Source of the DNA: Psychrobacter glacincola
GTDB taxonomy: Bacteria > Pseudomonadota > Gammaproteobacteria > Pseudomonadales > Moraxellaceae
Length of the DNA: 64,000 bases
Direction: 5' to 3'
Assembly (NCBI GenBank): GCA_001411745.2
Contig: LIQB01000001.1
Span: 124,001 to 188,000 of the forward strand
This document shows, piece by piece, positions 16,605-27,232 of the stretch; position 1 is the stretch's first letter; the number at the start of each line of letters is the position of its first letter. The position numbers and the translations under genes were made by a program. Under the pieces are notes generated by a model. The model did no database searches and was not told the DNA's origin. It saw only the letters and a list, made by a program, of their open reading frames with translations.

Positions 16605-18158
16605 TTATACAAGTATCGTGTCATCAGCTAAGGCACTCTCTTTCGTCACTCGTAGCACTTCCTCTAACGTCGTACGACCTGCAATGACTTTATGCAACCC
16701 ATCCGCACGAATCGACGGTGTCTGCTGACGTGCGTACTCCTCTAGCTCGTACTCGGCGGTATTACTATGAATCATACGGCGCAAGGTATCATCAACGGGC
16801 ACCACTTCATATATCGCCGTCCGTCCTTTAAACCCTGATTGATTGCATTTGTCGCAGCCAACTGGTCTGGGTAGATTGATAGGTGTAGTTGTTAAAGTGT
16901 CAGCACCATTCTCTGAGACTGGCACAATACCAATTTCAGTAAATAATTTGGCTTGCTCACTATCAGCCACTTGCCAACCATGACAATGCGGGCATAAAGT
17001 ACGCACCAAGCGCTGGGCAACGACACCAATCAGCGATGACGATAATAAAAATGGCTCAACACCCATATCTTGCAGACGCGTGACGGCACCAATGGCGGTG
17101 TTAGTGTGCAAGGTTGATAAAACCAAATGTCCAGTAAGCGACGCTTGTACGGCAATTTCTGCCGTTTCTAAATCGCGAATCTCACCAACCATGACCACGT
17201 CTGGATCTTGGCGTAACATTGCACGCAAACTTTTGGCAAAAGTCATATCGACCTTATTATTGACCTGCGTTTGCCCAATGCCATCGAGCTGAAACTCAAT
17301 CGGATCTTCAGCGGTCAAGATATTACGGGTTTGGTCATTGAGATCGGTCAGTGCTGAATATAGCGTCGTGGTTTTCCCTGAACCTGTCGGCCCTGTCACC
17401 AAAATAATGCCGTGTGGGCGATGAATCAAGCGCTTGAGCTCGCTATAATCGTTATCAGACAGCCCAAGATAGGTCATATTCAGGCGACCTGCTTGCTTAT
17501 CTAATAGACGCATGACCACGCGTTCACCAAAGCTCGATGGCAATGTCGATACCCGCACATCAACCTCACGCCCTGCCAGCCGTAAGCTGATACGTCCATC
17601 TTGTGGCACGCGTTTTTCGGCAATATCGAGCTTGGCCATGACCTTAATACGCGATACCAATAATGGCGCTAATTGGCGTTTTGGCGTAATGATTTCTTTT
17701 AATTCACCGTCAACGCGAAAGCGAACGACTAAGCGTTTTTCAAAGGTTTCAATGTGGATGTCTGAGGCGTTTAAACGTATCGCTTCGGACAACAACGCAT
17801 TGATGAGACGAATGATAGGTGCATCGTCTTGTTGATCCATCAGATCTTCAGTTTCAGGGACACTATCTGCCAAACTATCAAGATCAGGATGGTCTTCGAG
17901 CCCAGCGGCAATATGTTGCGACTCACCAGTATTGCCTGCATAAGCGGCGTTCATGCGCTTTTCAAAGTCATCGGCGCTGATGCTTTCATAAGTGGGCACA
18001 CCGCGTACACCTTGCTGCTGTAAAAATCGCACTGCCTCATTAATCGCTGATAATGGCGTGGCTTTGGTCAGCACCAAAGTCGCTGGCAGCTCAGGATCAA
18101 TGGCAAGTATGACCAAAATTTGATGGCGTTTCGCAAAACTGTACGGCAGTTGCATCAT
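16605..18158 (-). CDS. gspE: Type II secretion system ATPase GspE
   Basis: Cytoplasmic hexameric ATPase that powers pseudopilus assembly in type II secretion. It has an N-terminal GspE domain (about 1-110), then the catalytic core: Walker A in ILVTGPTGSGKTTTLYSAL, the Asp box around NILTAEDPIEF, Walker B in DPDVVMVGEIRD, and the His box TGHLVLSTLHTN. A C4 zinc module is present as CPHCHG and CDKCNQSGFKGR, typical of GspE and PilB. The 517-residue length and the SDIHIE...VRFRVDG segment fit GspE. It is not next to gspF/gspG (8 kb away) and stands alone on the minus strand. PilB is the alternative, but PilB normally sits with pilC and pilD. Confidence 0.9.
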   Translation of the reverse strand: MMQLPYSFAKRHQILVILAIDPELPATLVLTKATPLSAINEAVRFLQQQGVRGVPTYESISADDFEKRMNAAYAGNTGESQHIAAGLEDHPDLDSLADSVPETEDLMDQQDDAPIIRLINALLSEAIRLNASDIHIETFEKRLVVRFRVDGELKEIITPKRQLAPLLVSRIKVMAKLDIAEKRVPQDGRISLRLAGREVDVRVSTLPSSFGERVVMRLLDKQAGRLNMTYLGLSDNDYSELKRLIHRPHGIILVTGPTGSGKTTTLYSALTDLNDQTRNILTAEDPIEFQLDGIGQTQVNNKVDMTFAKSLRAMLRQDPDVVMVGEIRDLETAEIAVQASLTGHLVLSTLHTNTAIGAVTRLQDMGVEPFLLSSSLIGVVAQRLVRTLCPHCHGWQVADSEQAKLFTEIGIVPVSENGADTLTTTPINLPRPVGCDKCNQSGFKGRTAIYEVVPVDDTLRRMIHSNTAEYELEEYARQQTPSIRADGLHKVIAGRTTLEEVLRVTKESALADDTILV

Positions 18159-18275
18159 AAAAGCGACCTGATAGATAAAGATAAACTCAGAAAGAAACTC
18201 GTGTCAAAGCGTGGCAAACGTATTATGCTTAACTGGCTAAACCAAAAAAGACTGCAAGTAAGATTGCATGATTTT

Positions 18276-18283
18276 GTTATAAT
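18276..18283 (+). promoter_or_regulatory. Extended -10 promoter for thiG
   Basis: TATAAT at 18278-18283 preceded by TGT, an extended -10 element, 37 bases before the thiG ATG. The -35 side is poor. The implied leader of about 30 bases is too short to hold a thiamine riboswitch. Confidence 0.55.
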
Positions 18284-18319
18284 AGCATTTTGTTTTACTC
18301 GCCATTAGGATTTTCAGTT

Positions 18320-19144
18320 ATGTCAGAGAACACAAGCACTGCTACTCATCCGACGCCCCTTTCACAAGACACTTTTACGGTCGGGAGTCGTACTTTTTCT
18401 TCTCGCCTGTTGGTCGGTACGGGCAAGTATAAGGATATGACTGAAACGGGCGCCGCCATTGGCGCATCGGCAGCAGAGATTGTCACCGTTGCTATTCGTC
18501 GTACCAATATTGGTCAAAACAGCAATGAGCCCAATCTACTTGATGTGATTTCCCCCGATAAATACACCATTTTACCCAACACTGCTGGTTGTTTCGATGC
18601 CGAGACTGCCATTCGTACCTGTAAGCTTGCTCGCGAGCTATTAGGCGGGCATAATCTGGTTAAGCTTGAAGTATTGGGCGATGAAAAAACCCTCTATCCG
18701 AATGTGATGGAAACGCTAAAAGCTGCCAAAGTATTGATTGATGATGGCTTTGAGGTGATGGTTTATACCTCAGACGACCCTATCGTCGCTCAAGAATTAG
18801 AAAGTATGGGCTGTGTGGCAATTATGCCACTTGGTAGCTTGATTGGTTCAGGTCTGGGTTTGCTGAATCGTCACACCCTCAGTCTTATTATCGAGAATGC
18901 CAAAGTACCGATATTGGTTGATGCAGGCGTTGGCACGGCCTCTGATGCAGCGCTGGCTATGGAGCTTGGCTGTGATGGCGTCCTGATGAATTCGGCGATT
19001 GCCAATGCGCAAAACCCAGTCATGATGGCCCATGCCATGAAGCATGCCATCTGGGCAGGGCGCGCGGCGTTTTTGGCAGGTCGTATGCCAATGCGCAAAA
19101 TGGCGACTGCCAGCTCACCGCAAACAGGATACTTTTTTCAGTAG
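18320..19144 (+). CDS. thiG: Thiazole synthase ThiG
   Basis: Forms the thiazole phosphate of thiamine from 1-deoxyxylulose 5-phosphate, dehydroglycine and sulfur carried on ThiS. A 274-residue TIM-barrel protein with the family landmarks [47 protein letters not shown] (the lysine that forms the Schiff base with the sugar), [11 protein letters not shown] and [32 protein letters not shown]. The ATG at 18320 has AGGA 9 bases upstream; a TTG ten codons earlier lies at the expected transcription start and is unlikely. Its partner thiS is 26 kb away at 44492, and no thi gene is adjacent; its substrate DXP comes from dxs at 22-24 kb. Confidence 0.96.
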   Translation: MSENTSTATHPTPLSQDTFTVGSRTFSSRLLVGTGKYKDMTETGAAIGASAAEIVTVAIRRTNIGQNSNEPNLLDVISPDKYTILPNTAGCFDAETAIRTCKLARELLGGHNLVKLEVLGDEKTLYPNVMETLKAAKVLIDDGFEVMVYTSDDPIVAQELESMGCVAIMPLGSLIGSGLGLLNRHTLSLIIENAKVPILVDAGVGTASDAALAMELGCDGVLMNSAIANAQNPVMMAHAMKHAIWAGRAAFLAGRMPMRKMATASSPQTGYFFQ

Positions 19145-19257
19145 CTTTTAAATTTAATGACCATTATTAAATTCATAGTATTTAATAAAAAGTCAGCTAT
19201 AAAATAATAATAAAAGAAGTAACTCTTACTCAACTTATCGTCATAAAAGGATTTATT

Positions 19258-20697
19258 ATGCGGCTTCTCACAGCAGTCGACCAGTTGTTTTTACTTCTTG
19301 AGTCGCGTAAACAGCCCATGCATGTTGGAGGTCTATTCCTATTCGAATTGCCAGAGAATGCGGGTAGCGGTTTTGTTTGCCAATTGGTCAAACAAATGCA
19401 AGATTCTGATGTGTCGCCTACCTTTCCTTTTAACCAAGTGCTTGAGCATTTGGCTTTTTGGAAAAAGGACAAGCATTTTGATGTTGAGCATCATCTGCAT
19501 CATGTTGCCTTACCAAAGCCTGCACGGGTTCGCGAGTTGTTGATGTATGTTTCAAGAGAGCATGGTCGGCTGTTGGATCGTGCCATGCCATTGTGGGAAT
19601 GTCATGTGATTGAAGGTATTCAACCAGAAAACGAAGGCGACCCTGAGCGTTTTGCCCTATATTTCAAAATTCACCATTCGTTGGTTGATGGCATTGCTGC
19701 TATGCGCCTTGTCAAAAAATCATTATCACAATCGCCCACTGAGCCAGTAACGCTACCGATTTGGTCATTAATGGCACGCCATCGCAATCAAGTCGATGCG
19801 ATTTTACCCAAAGAGCGCTCCGCATTACGCATCATTAAAGAGCAAATATCTACCATTAAACCTGTATTTACCGAACTGCTGGATAATTTGAAAAATTATG
19901 GTGATGACAGTTATGTCGGTACTTTTGATGCGCCGATGAGTGTGCTTAATAAACGTATCTCAGCATCACGGCGTATAGCCGCGCAGTCTTATGATATTCA
20001 GCGTTTTAACGATATTGCTGAGCGACTAAATATCAGTAAAAACGATGTGGTGCTGGCGGTATGTGCGGGTGCCATTCGTCGTTATCTTATATCCATGGAT
20101 GCGCTGCCTAGCAAGCCGCTCATTGCTTTTGTACCGATGTCGCTGCGTACGGATGACAGTGTGGCAGGCAATCAATTATCCTTTGTACTGGCCAATTTGG
20201 GCACGCATTTAGATGATCCTTTGAGCCGAATCAAACTGATTCATCGCAGTATGAATAACGGCAAACGCCGCTTTCGACGTATGAATCAAGCCCAAGTGAT
20301 TAACTACAGCGTGATTGCCTATGCTTGGGAAGGTATCAACCTAGCGACCAGTCTATTTCCCAAAAAGCAGGCGTTTAACCTAATTATCTCTAATGTGCCT
20401 GGTTCTGAAAAACCGCTATATTGGAATGGTGCACGTTTACAATCGTTGTACCCTGCGTCTATTGTCTTCAATGGTCAAGCAATGAACATTACCCTTGCTA
20501 GTTATCTAGATAAGATTGAATTTGGGATTACGGCTTGTAGTAAAGCACTGCCGCATGTGCAAGAAATGCTGACGCTTATTGAAGAAGAGTTGCAACTGTT
20601 GGAAACCACCAGTAAAGCGCTTAAGTTCCAGGGCATTACGGTTGAAGATAAAAGTAGCTATAAAGGTAATGGTAAAACAAAAAAGCTGGCTCCATAA
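19258..20697 (+). CDS. Wax ester synthase / acyl-CoA:diacylglycerol acyltransferase (WS/DGAT)
   Basis: Bifunctional acyltransferase that esterifies fatty alcohols or diacylglycerol with acyl-CoA to make wax esters and triacylglycerols, the storage lipids known from Acinetobacter and Psychrobacter. The catalytic motif HHSLVDG is at 139-145 (family HHxxxDG). Other landmarks are PLWECHVIEG, NDVVLAVCAGAIRRYL, PLIAFVPMSLR, and NLIISNVPGSEKPLYWNGARL with the C-terminal PLYWNGA block. Length 479 residues is usual. The stop codon lies in the loop of a terminator hairpin. No signal peptide; such enzymes associate with the inner face of the membrane and lipid droplets. Monocistronic. Confidence 0.94.
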   Translation: MRLLTAVDQLFLLLESRKQPMHVGGLFLFELPENAGSGFVCQLVKQMQDSDVSPTFPFNQVLEHLAFWKKDKHFDVEHHLHHVALPKPARVRELLMYVSREHGRLLDRAMPLWECHVIEGIQPENEGDPERFALYFKIHHSLVDGIAAMRLVKKSLSQSPTEPVTLPIWSLMARHRNQVDAILPKERSALRIIKEQISTIKPVFTELLDNLKNYGDDSYVGTFDAPMSVLNKRISASRRIAAQSYDIQRFNDIAERLNISKNDVVLAVCAGAIRRYLISMDALPSKPLIAFVPMSLRTDDSVAGNQLSFVLANLGTHLDDPLSRIKLIHRSMNNGKRRFRRMNQAQVINYSVIAYAWEGINLATSLFPKKQAFNLIISNVPGSEKPLYWNGARLQSLYPASIVFNGQAMNITLASYLDKIEFGITACSKALPHVQEMLTLIEEELQLLETTSKALKFQGITVEDKSSYKGNGKTKKLAP

Positions 20698-20713
20698 TGG
20701 AACCAGCTTTTTT
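20681..20713. terminator. Terminator hairpin spanning the wax synthase stop codon
   Basis: Arms AAAAGCTGG (20681-20689) and CCAGCTTTT (20703-20711) are extended by an inner TCCA/TGGA pair after a single mismatch. The 3-base loop is the TAA stop codon itself. A-runs and T-runs on either side allow it to serve both this gene and the convergent suhB. Confidence 0.85.
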
Positions 20714-20750
20714 GTTTTAAGTTATCTTAATAATTATGCTTAAGTGGTGC

Positions 20751-21578
20751 TTAAAATGCATCACCCCACGTTGGAACAACCACTTGCATCAATGGCTTCA
20801 ATAACTTAATGTTACAGGCGAAAATAGAGCCTGAAGTCATCGAGTTGTGCGCGCCTGTATGGTCAACCACCACGCCACGTGCTTCGGTCACGATAAGCTC
20901 ACCTGCCGCGATATCCCAAGGCTTAATAGACATCTCAAAATAGCCATCAAAACGACCAGCAGCGACATAACATAAATCAAGCGCAGCTGAGCCTAAACGA
21001 CGAACTTGACCACCTGCTTCAGAGATCTTTTGCAAGCTTTCAAAATGCTGCTTGGCATAAGAGATGATTTCGCCATTGCGTTTACGCTCAAGCGGATGAC
21101 CAGTGGTAAATAGACCACCGTCAATGGTTTTACGCTCGCTCACTTGCATGCGGCGATTGTTCAAGCGCGCGCCTTTACCACGGCTAGCAGAGAACATCTC
21201 ATCACGGACAGGGTCATAGATCACGCCATGTTGGGTTACGCCTTTATGCTGTACGGCGATAGACACACAAAACTGCGGCACACCATGGACGAAGTTTTTG
21301 GTACCATCTAGCGGATCAATAATCCAGCACCAGTCCGCATCTTCACCGCGACCTTCTTGCATACCAAACTCTTCACCCAAGTACGAGTGATTTGGATAGC
21401 TGGCTTTTAGGGTTTCAATCGTCAGCTCTTCGCTAAAGCGATCAATACGCGTAACCAATCCATCAAGCCCTTTTGACTCAATATCCAATTCAATTTTATG
21501 GCGGTTTTGATGCGCATATAAAATCTCTTTACCAACTTTTTCAGCAGTACGTGCTGCGATGACGACCATGGGTTCCAT
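20751..21578 (-). CDS. suhB: Inositol-1-monophosphatase family protein SuhB
   Basis: Magnesium-dependent phosphatase of the inositol monophosphatase family; SuhB also works in E. coli rRNA antitermination. Metal-binding motifs are intact: GEEFG (motif with Glu), WIIDPLDGTKNFVHGVP (DPxDGTxN) and the C-terminal KPWDIAAGELIVTEARG (WDxAAG). Begins MEPMVVIAARTAEKVGKEIL, normal for SuhB; the 275-residue length fits. The ATG at 21578 has AGG 7 bases upstream; the frame extends 19 codons further but without a family match. Located downstream of dxs on the same strand with a 350-base gap, so probably its own transcript. Confidence 0.92.
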   Translation of the reverse strand: MEPMVVIAARTAEKVGKEILYAHQNRHKIELDIESKGLDGLVTRIDRFSEELTIETLKASYPNHSYLGEEFGMQEGRGEDADWCWIIDPLDGTKNFVHGVPQFCVSIAVQHKGVTQHGVIYDPVRDEMFSASRGKGARLNNRRMQVSERKTIDGGLFTTGHPLERKRNGEIISYAKQHFESLQKISEAGGQVRRLGSAALDLCYVAAGRFDGYFEMSIKPWDIAAGELIVTEARGVVVDHTGAHNSMTSGSIFACNIKLLKPLMQVVVPTWGDAF

Positions 21579-21930
21579 AAATAACCTATTTGCTTGATGA
21601 ATGAATGTCAAAAATAAGACGAACTCTGTGCCCACAACATGCCAATCAGCCGCTGCATCACACTGTATTTATACAATTAAAAAAATGCGCCATTTAAAAG
21701 CGATGATCGCATTATACTAAAATTGTTCGATAAAAAACGAAAAAAACCATGACGTTCGCCAAACCAACCCAAATTTTGGTGGTCATCACAAACTGCGTAA
21801 GTTGTAAAAAAGTCAGCACCTACGACTAAGTAGGCGTTCGCTCTATCGATCGAGCTTTTATCTATTTAACCAATACTCTGTCCAAATGACAGTTTAAATA
21901 CTTAAAAACGTTCAAAGGTATAACTTAAAC
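21579..21930. other. Intergenic region between dxs and suhB
   Basis: About 350 bases. On the minus strand a short hairpin (CCTAC/GTAGG, 21819-21834) is followed by a T-run and could be a weak dxs terminator. The rest should hold the suhB promoter. No gene is seen. Confidence 0.4.
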
Positions 21931-23988
21931 TTACAACAGCAACTGTTCAAGCTGCTTTACCACACCATTAACATCTAAACCACAATCAGCCATTTGCTCT
22001 GCTTGTGAGCCATGGGCGACAAAGCGATCTGGAATGCCGATATTAATAACGGCAGGACGGTTGTTTTTAAAGGCTGGCGATTCGTTAAGCAAATACTCAT
22101 TTACCGCACTGCCCGCGCCGCCCATAATCATGTGCTCTTCCAAAGTCGCAATGTGTGTAATACCTTGCTCTAACAACTTTTCTAATAATGCCGTGTCTAA
22201 AGGTTTTACCCAGCGCATATTAATGACATGTACCTGACAGTCTGATGCTATATCATTGTCAATTAGGCTTTCTGCCGCTTGCTGAGCTGTCGCAACCATG
22301 GTGCCAAATGCAAGTAGCGCCAGCTTTTTAGGCGCACCCTCACTACCTAATACCGACTCTACCACTGCCTCGCCAACGTTATAAGTCTGTGCTGGCAATG
22401 TGATAACTGCGCCAGTACCGACACCGCGCGGATAGCGTACTGCCGTACAGCCTTGGTATTCATAGCACGTATTGAGCAAATGGTAGCATTCGTTTTCGTC
22501 TTTTGGCGCGGCGATCAGCATATAGGGCACGCAGCGTAAAAAGGCGAAATCAAACACGCCAGCGTGAGTAGCGCCATCTTCACCGACCAGACCAGCACGA
22601 TCAATAGCAAACATCACATCAAGGTTTTGCAAAGCCACATCATGAATCAGCTGATCATAACCACGTTGCAAAAACGTCGAATAAATCGCCACAATCGGTT
22701 TGACGCCTTGGGTTGCCATACCAGCAGCCAGTGTGACTGCATGTTGCTCAGCGATGGCTACATCAAAAAACCGCTCCGGAAATTGACGGGCAAAGTCAAT
22801 CATCCCCGAGCCTTCTTCCATAGCAGGTGTGACAGCAAGCAGCTTATCGTCTTCAGCAGCCTTATCACATAAGAACTGCCCAAATACTTGCGAGTATTTT
22901 AACGCAGGTTTGGTGCTGGGCAATGATTTTTCTGTGGCGACAGCCTGAGTATCAGTCTTGATTTCGACAGGGAGCTTGCTGATAGCATGATAGCCGACGG
23001 GATCTAACTCAGCTGGGGCAAAACCTTTGCCTTTGGTGGTATAAATATGGACTAAAACAGGCCCTTTTATCTGCTTGGCAAGTGACAATACCCGCAGTAG
23101 CTCAGGGATATTGTGACCATCAAACGGACCAAAGTAGGTAAAACCAATCGCTTTAAATAAGTTGTCTTCTAACTGCGGCACATCACGCATCTCTTTGTGA
23201 CGCTTACGGCGATCAAAGCCTTGCATGTCAGGGCGCTGGCATAGTACTGGCTCGCCTGCATCAGAGATATCAACCTGATACCCTGACTCCCACAGCATCG
23301 CTAAATGCCGTGAAAAACCACCGATAGAACAAGAGATCGACATGTCATTGTCATTTAAAATGACCAATAAATCCGCATCTTGTTGCACCGCATCATTCAT
23401 CGCTTCAAACGCCATACCACCGGTCATTGCACCATCACCAATGATACAAGCAACGGTTTGCGCGCGACCTTGATAACGCAGTGCTAAGCTCATGCCTAGA
23501 CCAGCTGAGATTGACGTCGATGAATGACCAACGCCAAAGGTATCGTAAACGGATTCTGCACGCTCAGGAAAAGCAGTCAAACCATCTTTCGAGCGAATCG
23601 TCGCCAACTGGTCACGGCGACCCGTCAAGACTTTATGGGCATAGGCTTGATGACCCACGTCCCAAACGATTTGATCTTGCGGCGTATCTAGTAGGTAATG
23701 CAGCGCAATGGTCAATTCAACCACGCCCAAATTGGCACCAAAATGCCCACCGCTTTGACCTGCTGAATACAATAGAAATAGCCGCAGCTCATCAGCCAAG
23801 GTGATAAGTTGGGCGGTTGTCAGAGTATTAAGATCAGCTGGCGCTGCAATGCTATCCAGCAAAGGCGTATCAGGACGGACGCGTGGGATCACAGTATAAG
23901 TCTGCTGTAAATTCGACAGCTGGGCAGCAGAATCGACAGCTGGCATAGATACGGACTGAGACTGTGGGGAATGAGGTGACTGCTGCAT
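21931..23988 (-). CDS. dxs: 1-deoxy-D-xylulose-5-phosphate synthase
   Basis: Thiamine-diphosphate enzyme that condenses pyruvate and glyceraldehyde 3-phosphate to DXP, the entry to the MEP isoprenoid pathway and precursor of thiamine thiazole and pyridoxal. Landmarks: [13 protein letters not shown], the ThDP/Mg motif [17 protein letters not shown]...[21 protein letters not shown], and [17 protein letters not shown] with the catalytic Glu. C-terminal transketolase-type domain is complete. The start is uncertain: ATG at 23988 is chosen; a TTG seven codons upstream (24009) and an ATG 14 codons downstream are alternatives, none with a good ribosome site. The first ~40 residues are Ser/Gln-rich and longer than in E. 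coli. Divergent from ribA. Confidence 0.95.
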   Translation of the reverse strand: MQQSPHSPQSQSVSMPAVDSAAQLSNLQQTYTVIPRVRPDTPLLDSIAAPADLNTLTTAQLITLADELRLFLLYSAGQSGGHFGANLGVVELTIALHYLLDTPQDQIVWDVGHQAYAHKVLTGRRDQLATIRSKDGLTAFPERAESVYDTFGVGHSSTSISAGLGMSLALRYQGRAQTVACIIGDGAMTGGMAFEAMNDAVQQDADLLVILNDNDMSISCSIGGFSRHLAMLWESGYQVDISDAGEPVLCQRPDMQGFDRRKRHKEMRDVPQLEDNLFKAIGFTYFGPFDGHNIPELLRVLSLAKQIKGPVLVHIYTTKGKGFAPAELDPVGYHAISKLPVEIKTDTQAVATEKSLPSTKPALKYSQVFGQFLCDKAAEDDKLLAVTPAMEEGSGMIDFARQFPERFFDVAIAEQHAVTLAAGMATQGVKPIVAIYSTFLQRGYDQLIHDVALQNLDVMFAIDRAGLVGEDGATHAGVFDFAFLRCVPYMLIAAPKDENECYHLLNTCYEYQGCTAVRYPRGVGTGAVITLPAQTYNVGEAVVESVLGSEGAPKKLALLAFGTMVATAQQAAESLIDNDIASDCQVHVINMRWVKPLDTALLEKLLEQGITHIATLEEHMIMGGAGSAVNEYLLNESPAFKNNRPAVINIGIPDRFVAHGSQAEQMADCGLDVNGVVKQLEQLLL

Positions 23989-24542
23989 AAACCGTACGAT
24001 ACCTACCAATCTGCTGACAAGACAGCCTCTTAGTGCATAATGCTACCTAAGTGACGTCAATAATATCTACACCATTATTGGTGTAATCGACCATATAACT
24101 GTTCATAAATTTATTCAGGCGGCCTCTATGTCTTTATATAAACATATAGAAGCTGCGCCGAATAGCACATACGCTGCCGTAATGGACAGCGATGAAGCTT
24201 TGCTTTGGCGCTTTTATAATAAGGGATAATATTATGCCTTATTATTCTGCATCAATATCGGATGTTAGTGACGACATAGTAATGTAAGGGCAAAGACTTG
24301 TCACTGTATCCGTCAAAATAGTATGGCATAATAGCATTTATTTTTAATTGTCGCTTTAATCATCGTGCGTCGTTTGTGAACTTTGTGTGTTTTTATAATA
24401 AAGACAATCAGCATGCACTCTTTACGAATGAATTATACTGGCATTATCCTACTTTCATCATGCAGCTAGGATGTCATCGCTGTTTTAATATGGTTAAAAA
24501 AGACCCTCTACCGCCACGCTTATCGGCTTATGCAGGACATTA
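23989..24542. other. Divergent intergenic region dxs / ribA
   Basis: About 550 bases, AT-rich, expected to hold both promoters. I looked for an FMN riboswitch before ribA and do not see its conserved core. No gene is supported. Confidence 0.5.
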
Positions 24543-25214
24543 ATGTCATATCAATTTATTACCAGTGCCAAACTACCTACTCGTCACGGCGAGTTTGATA
24601 TTCATATCTTTGAAAACGATGAAGGTCAAGAGCATGTGATGCTGACTGTCGGGCTGCCTGTCGTCGACCAACATACGGCGGACAACTCACCGAGTCAGAC
24701 GGACGCCACGCGAGCAGAAAAAACCATTCCATTGATTCGTATTCATTCAGAATGCTTGACAGGTGATGCTTTTAGCTCATTAAAATGTGACTGTGGGCCG
24801 CAGCTCAACACAGCGATGCAAGCAATACAAGAGACTGGCTGCGGGGCTATATTATACTTGCGCCAAGAAGGTCGCGGTATTGGTCTGACCAATAAGATTC
24901 GCGCTTACGCCCTGCAAGACCAAGGTCATGATACTTTAGATGCCAACCTCATGTTGGGCTTACCTGCGGATGCGCGCATTTATGATATGTGCGGCCCGAT
25001 GCTCGCTCATATCGGTGTTGATGCGGTCAGACTGATCACCAATAATCCAGACAAAGTGGCTTATCTAACCGAGCACGGTATTAATGTCGTGGAACGCGTG
25101 CCTTTATTGGTTGGGGTGAATGATATGAATGCTGAATATTTAGCGACCAAGCGCGACCGCATGGGTCATTTATTAGATAAAGATTTCAATACCGTGTTAC
25201 ATCTTAATAAGTAA
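24543..25214 (+). CDS. ribA: GTP cyclohydrolase II
   Basis: First step of riboflavin synthesis: GTP to 2,5-diamino-6-ribosylamino-pyrimidinone 5'-phosphate, formate and pyrophosphate. The zinc ligands are C71, C82 and C84 in [21 protein letters not shown]; the catalytic block [23 protein letters not shown] follows, then the GTP-binding LLTNNPDK-type segment ([13 protein letters not shown]). Monofunctional: no DHBP synthase domain is fused. At 223 residues it is a little longer than E. coli RibA (196) because of an insert at about 43-62 ([20 protein letters not shown]). AGGA 5 bases before the ATG supports the start. hemF follows after 30 bases. Confidence 0.96.
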   Translation: MSYQFITSAKLPTRHGEFDIHIFENDEGQEHVMLTVGLPVVDQHTADNSPSQTDATRAEKTIPLIRIHSECLTGDAFSSLKCDCGPQLNTAMQAIQETGCGAILYLRQEGRGIGLTNKIRAYALQDQGHDTLDANLMLGLPADARIYDMCGPMLAHIGVDAVRLITNNPDKVAYLTEHGINVVERVPLLVGVNDMNAEYLATKRDRMGHLLDKDFNTVLHLNK

Positions 25215-25229
25215 ACATCAATACACTAA

Positions 25230-26252
<1,023 letters not shown>

Positions 26253-26650
26253 TTTGGGTGAATATAATAAAGGCTAAGGTATTTATTAGCTTGTCTTTAA
26301 AGAGTATCAAGAAGGTCAGCTATCCACGCTGACCTTTTTATATGAGCGCGAATTTATATGAGCGAAAGTCACTGACTCAAAAATTACGATGATATAACAA
26401 CTAAATTTACGTCCACTGCACGGATAACCGTTACAATGAAAACTATTGTTGGAAAAATCCTTTAGAAGCGAATGCGTTTCCAAAAGATGATGAGGTAATT
26501 TTTATAACAATACGCTTTATTTAAAAGCAGTATTTAGAAGAAACCTTTCGATTTAGAAGAAGTCTTTAAAGGCTGTTATTTAAAAACAGTATGTAAAGCC
26601 AGCGTTTATAAGCGCGCCTACTACTAACCAATTTTACAGGAGTAACTCAC
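26253..26650. other. Intergenic region between hemF and the cytochrome c' gene
   Basis: About 400 bases. The left part holds the terminator at 26312-26336. The right part carries a 20-base imperfect direct repeat, TTATTTAAAAGCAGTATTTA at 26517-26536 and a copy with two changes at 26576-26595, just ahead of the cytochrome c' gene. No gene is seen. Confidence 0.5.
26312..26340 (+). terminator. Intrinsic terminator after hemF
   Basis: Stem AAGGTCAGC (26312-26320) with GCTGACCTT (26328-26336), 7-base loop, then T-rich sequence. It ends the ribA-hemF unit. Confidence 0.85.
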
Positions 26651-27121
26651 ATGGCACAGGTTCATACCAACCAATCATTAAAATCTATTTTTGGCATCAC
26701 ATTGATGGCAGCCGCCCTAGGTCTAACAGCGTGTAGCACTGCTACTGACCCTGATGTAAAAGCCCGCCAAGATAGCATGAAAAGCTATGGTGATGCGATG
26801 GGTGTCATGGGTGATATGATGAAAGCACCTGACACCTTTGATGCCGCCGTATTCAAAGAGCAAGCCGCATTTTTAGCAGAAGACGCTGCTACGCCTTGGA
26901 GTCATTTTGAAAATAAAGAAGCCGTTGGCAATGCGACTGATGCCGTTTGGTCAAATGCCGATGGTTTTCGCGCAGAAGCAGAAAACTTTCAAAAAGTCAC
27001 TGCTGAGCTGAACGCTGCTGCACAAACAGCCACTAGCATCGATGATGTCAAACCAGCCTTTGGTGAAGTCGGCGCCAGCTGTAAATCATGTCATACCGAT
27101 TTTAAAGTCAAAACTGACTAA
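26651..27121 (+). CDS. Cytochrome c' family protein, predicted lipoprotein
   Basis: Class II c-type cytochrome. The heme motif CKSCH is at 144-148 close to the C-terminus, preceded by the four-helix-bundle pattern of cytochrome c' (DPDVKARQDSMKSYGDAMGVMGDMM, FKEQAAFLAEDAATPWSHF). The N-terminus is a signal peptide ending in a lipobox, LTAC with Cys at 28, so it should be anchored to a membrane in the periplasm, whereas most cytochromes c' are soluble. Known family members bind NO or take part in nitrosative-stress protection; that role here is inferred only. Ribosome site AGGAG 7 bases before the ATG. Single gene with its own terminator. Confidence 0.9.
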   Translation: MAQVHTNQSLKSIFGITLMAAALGLTACSTATDPDVKARQDSMKSYGDAMGVMGDMMKAPDTFDAAVFKEQAAFLAEDAATPWSHFENKEAVGNATDAVWSNADGFRAEAENFQKVTAELNAAAQTATSIDDVKPAFGEVGASCKSCHTDFKVKTD

Positions 27122-27143
27122 ATTGTCATAAATTGATATTGTA

Positions 27144-27179
27144 AAAAATCCGCCATGTCATTTGATATGGCGGATTTTT
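27144..27179. terminator. Terminator between cytochrome c' and MscS-type genes
   Basis: 13-base stem (27144-27156 with 27167-27179) flanked by A- and T-runs, so it may serve both converging genes. Confidence 0.87.
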
Positions 27180-27232
27180 ATTTCGAAAATATTGTGTAAA
27201 AAGCCGTTCTTTAAAATAACGCGCTAAACAAA

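Noticed and set aside
18284..18319. Thiamine riboswitch before thiG
   Set aside because: The extended -10 element leaves a leader of about 30 bases, far too short, and the conserved riboswitch core is not visible.
23989..24542. FMN riboswitch before ribA
   Set aside because: None of the conserved RFN core segments could be found in the region.
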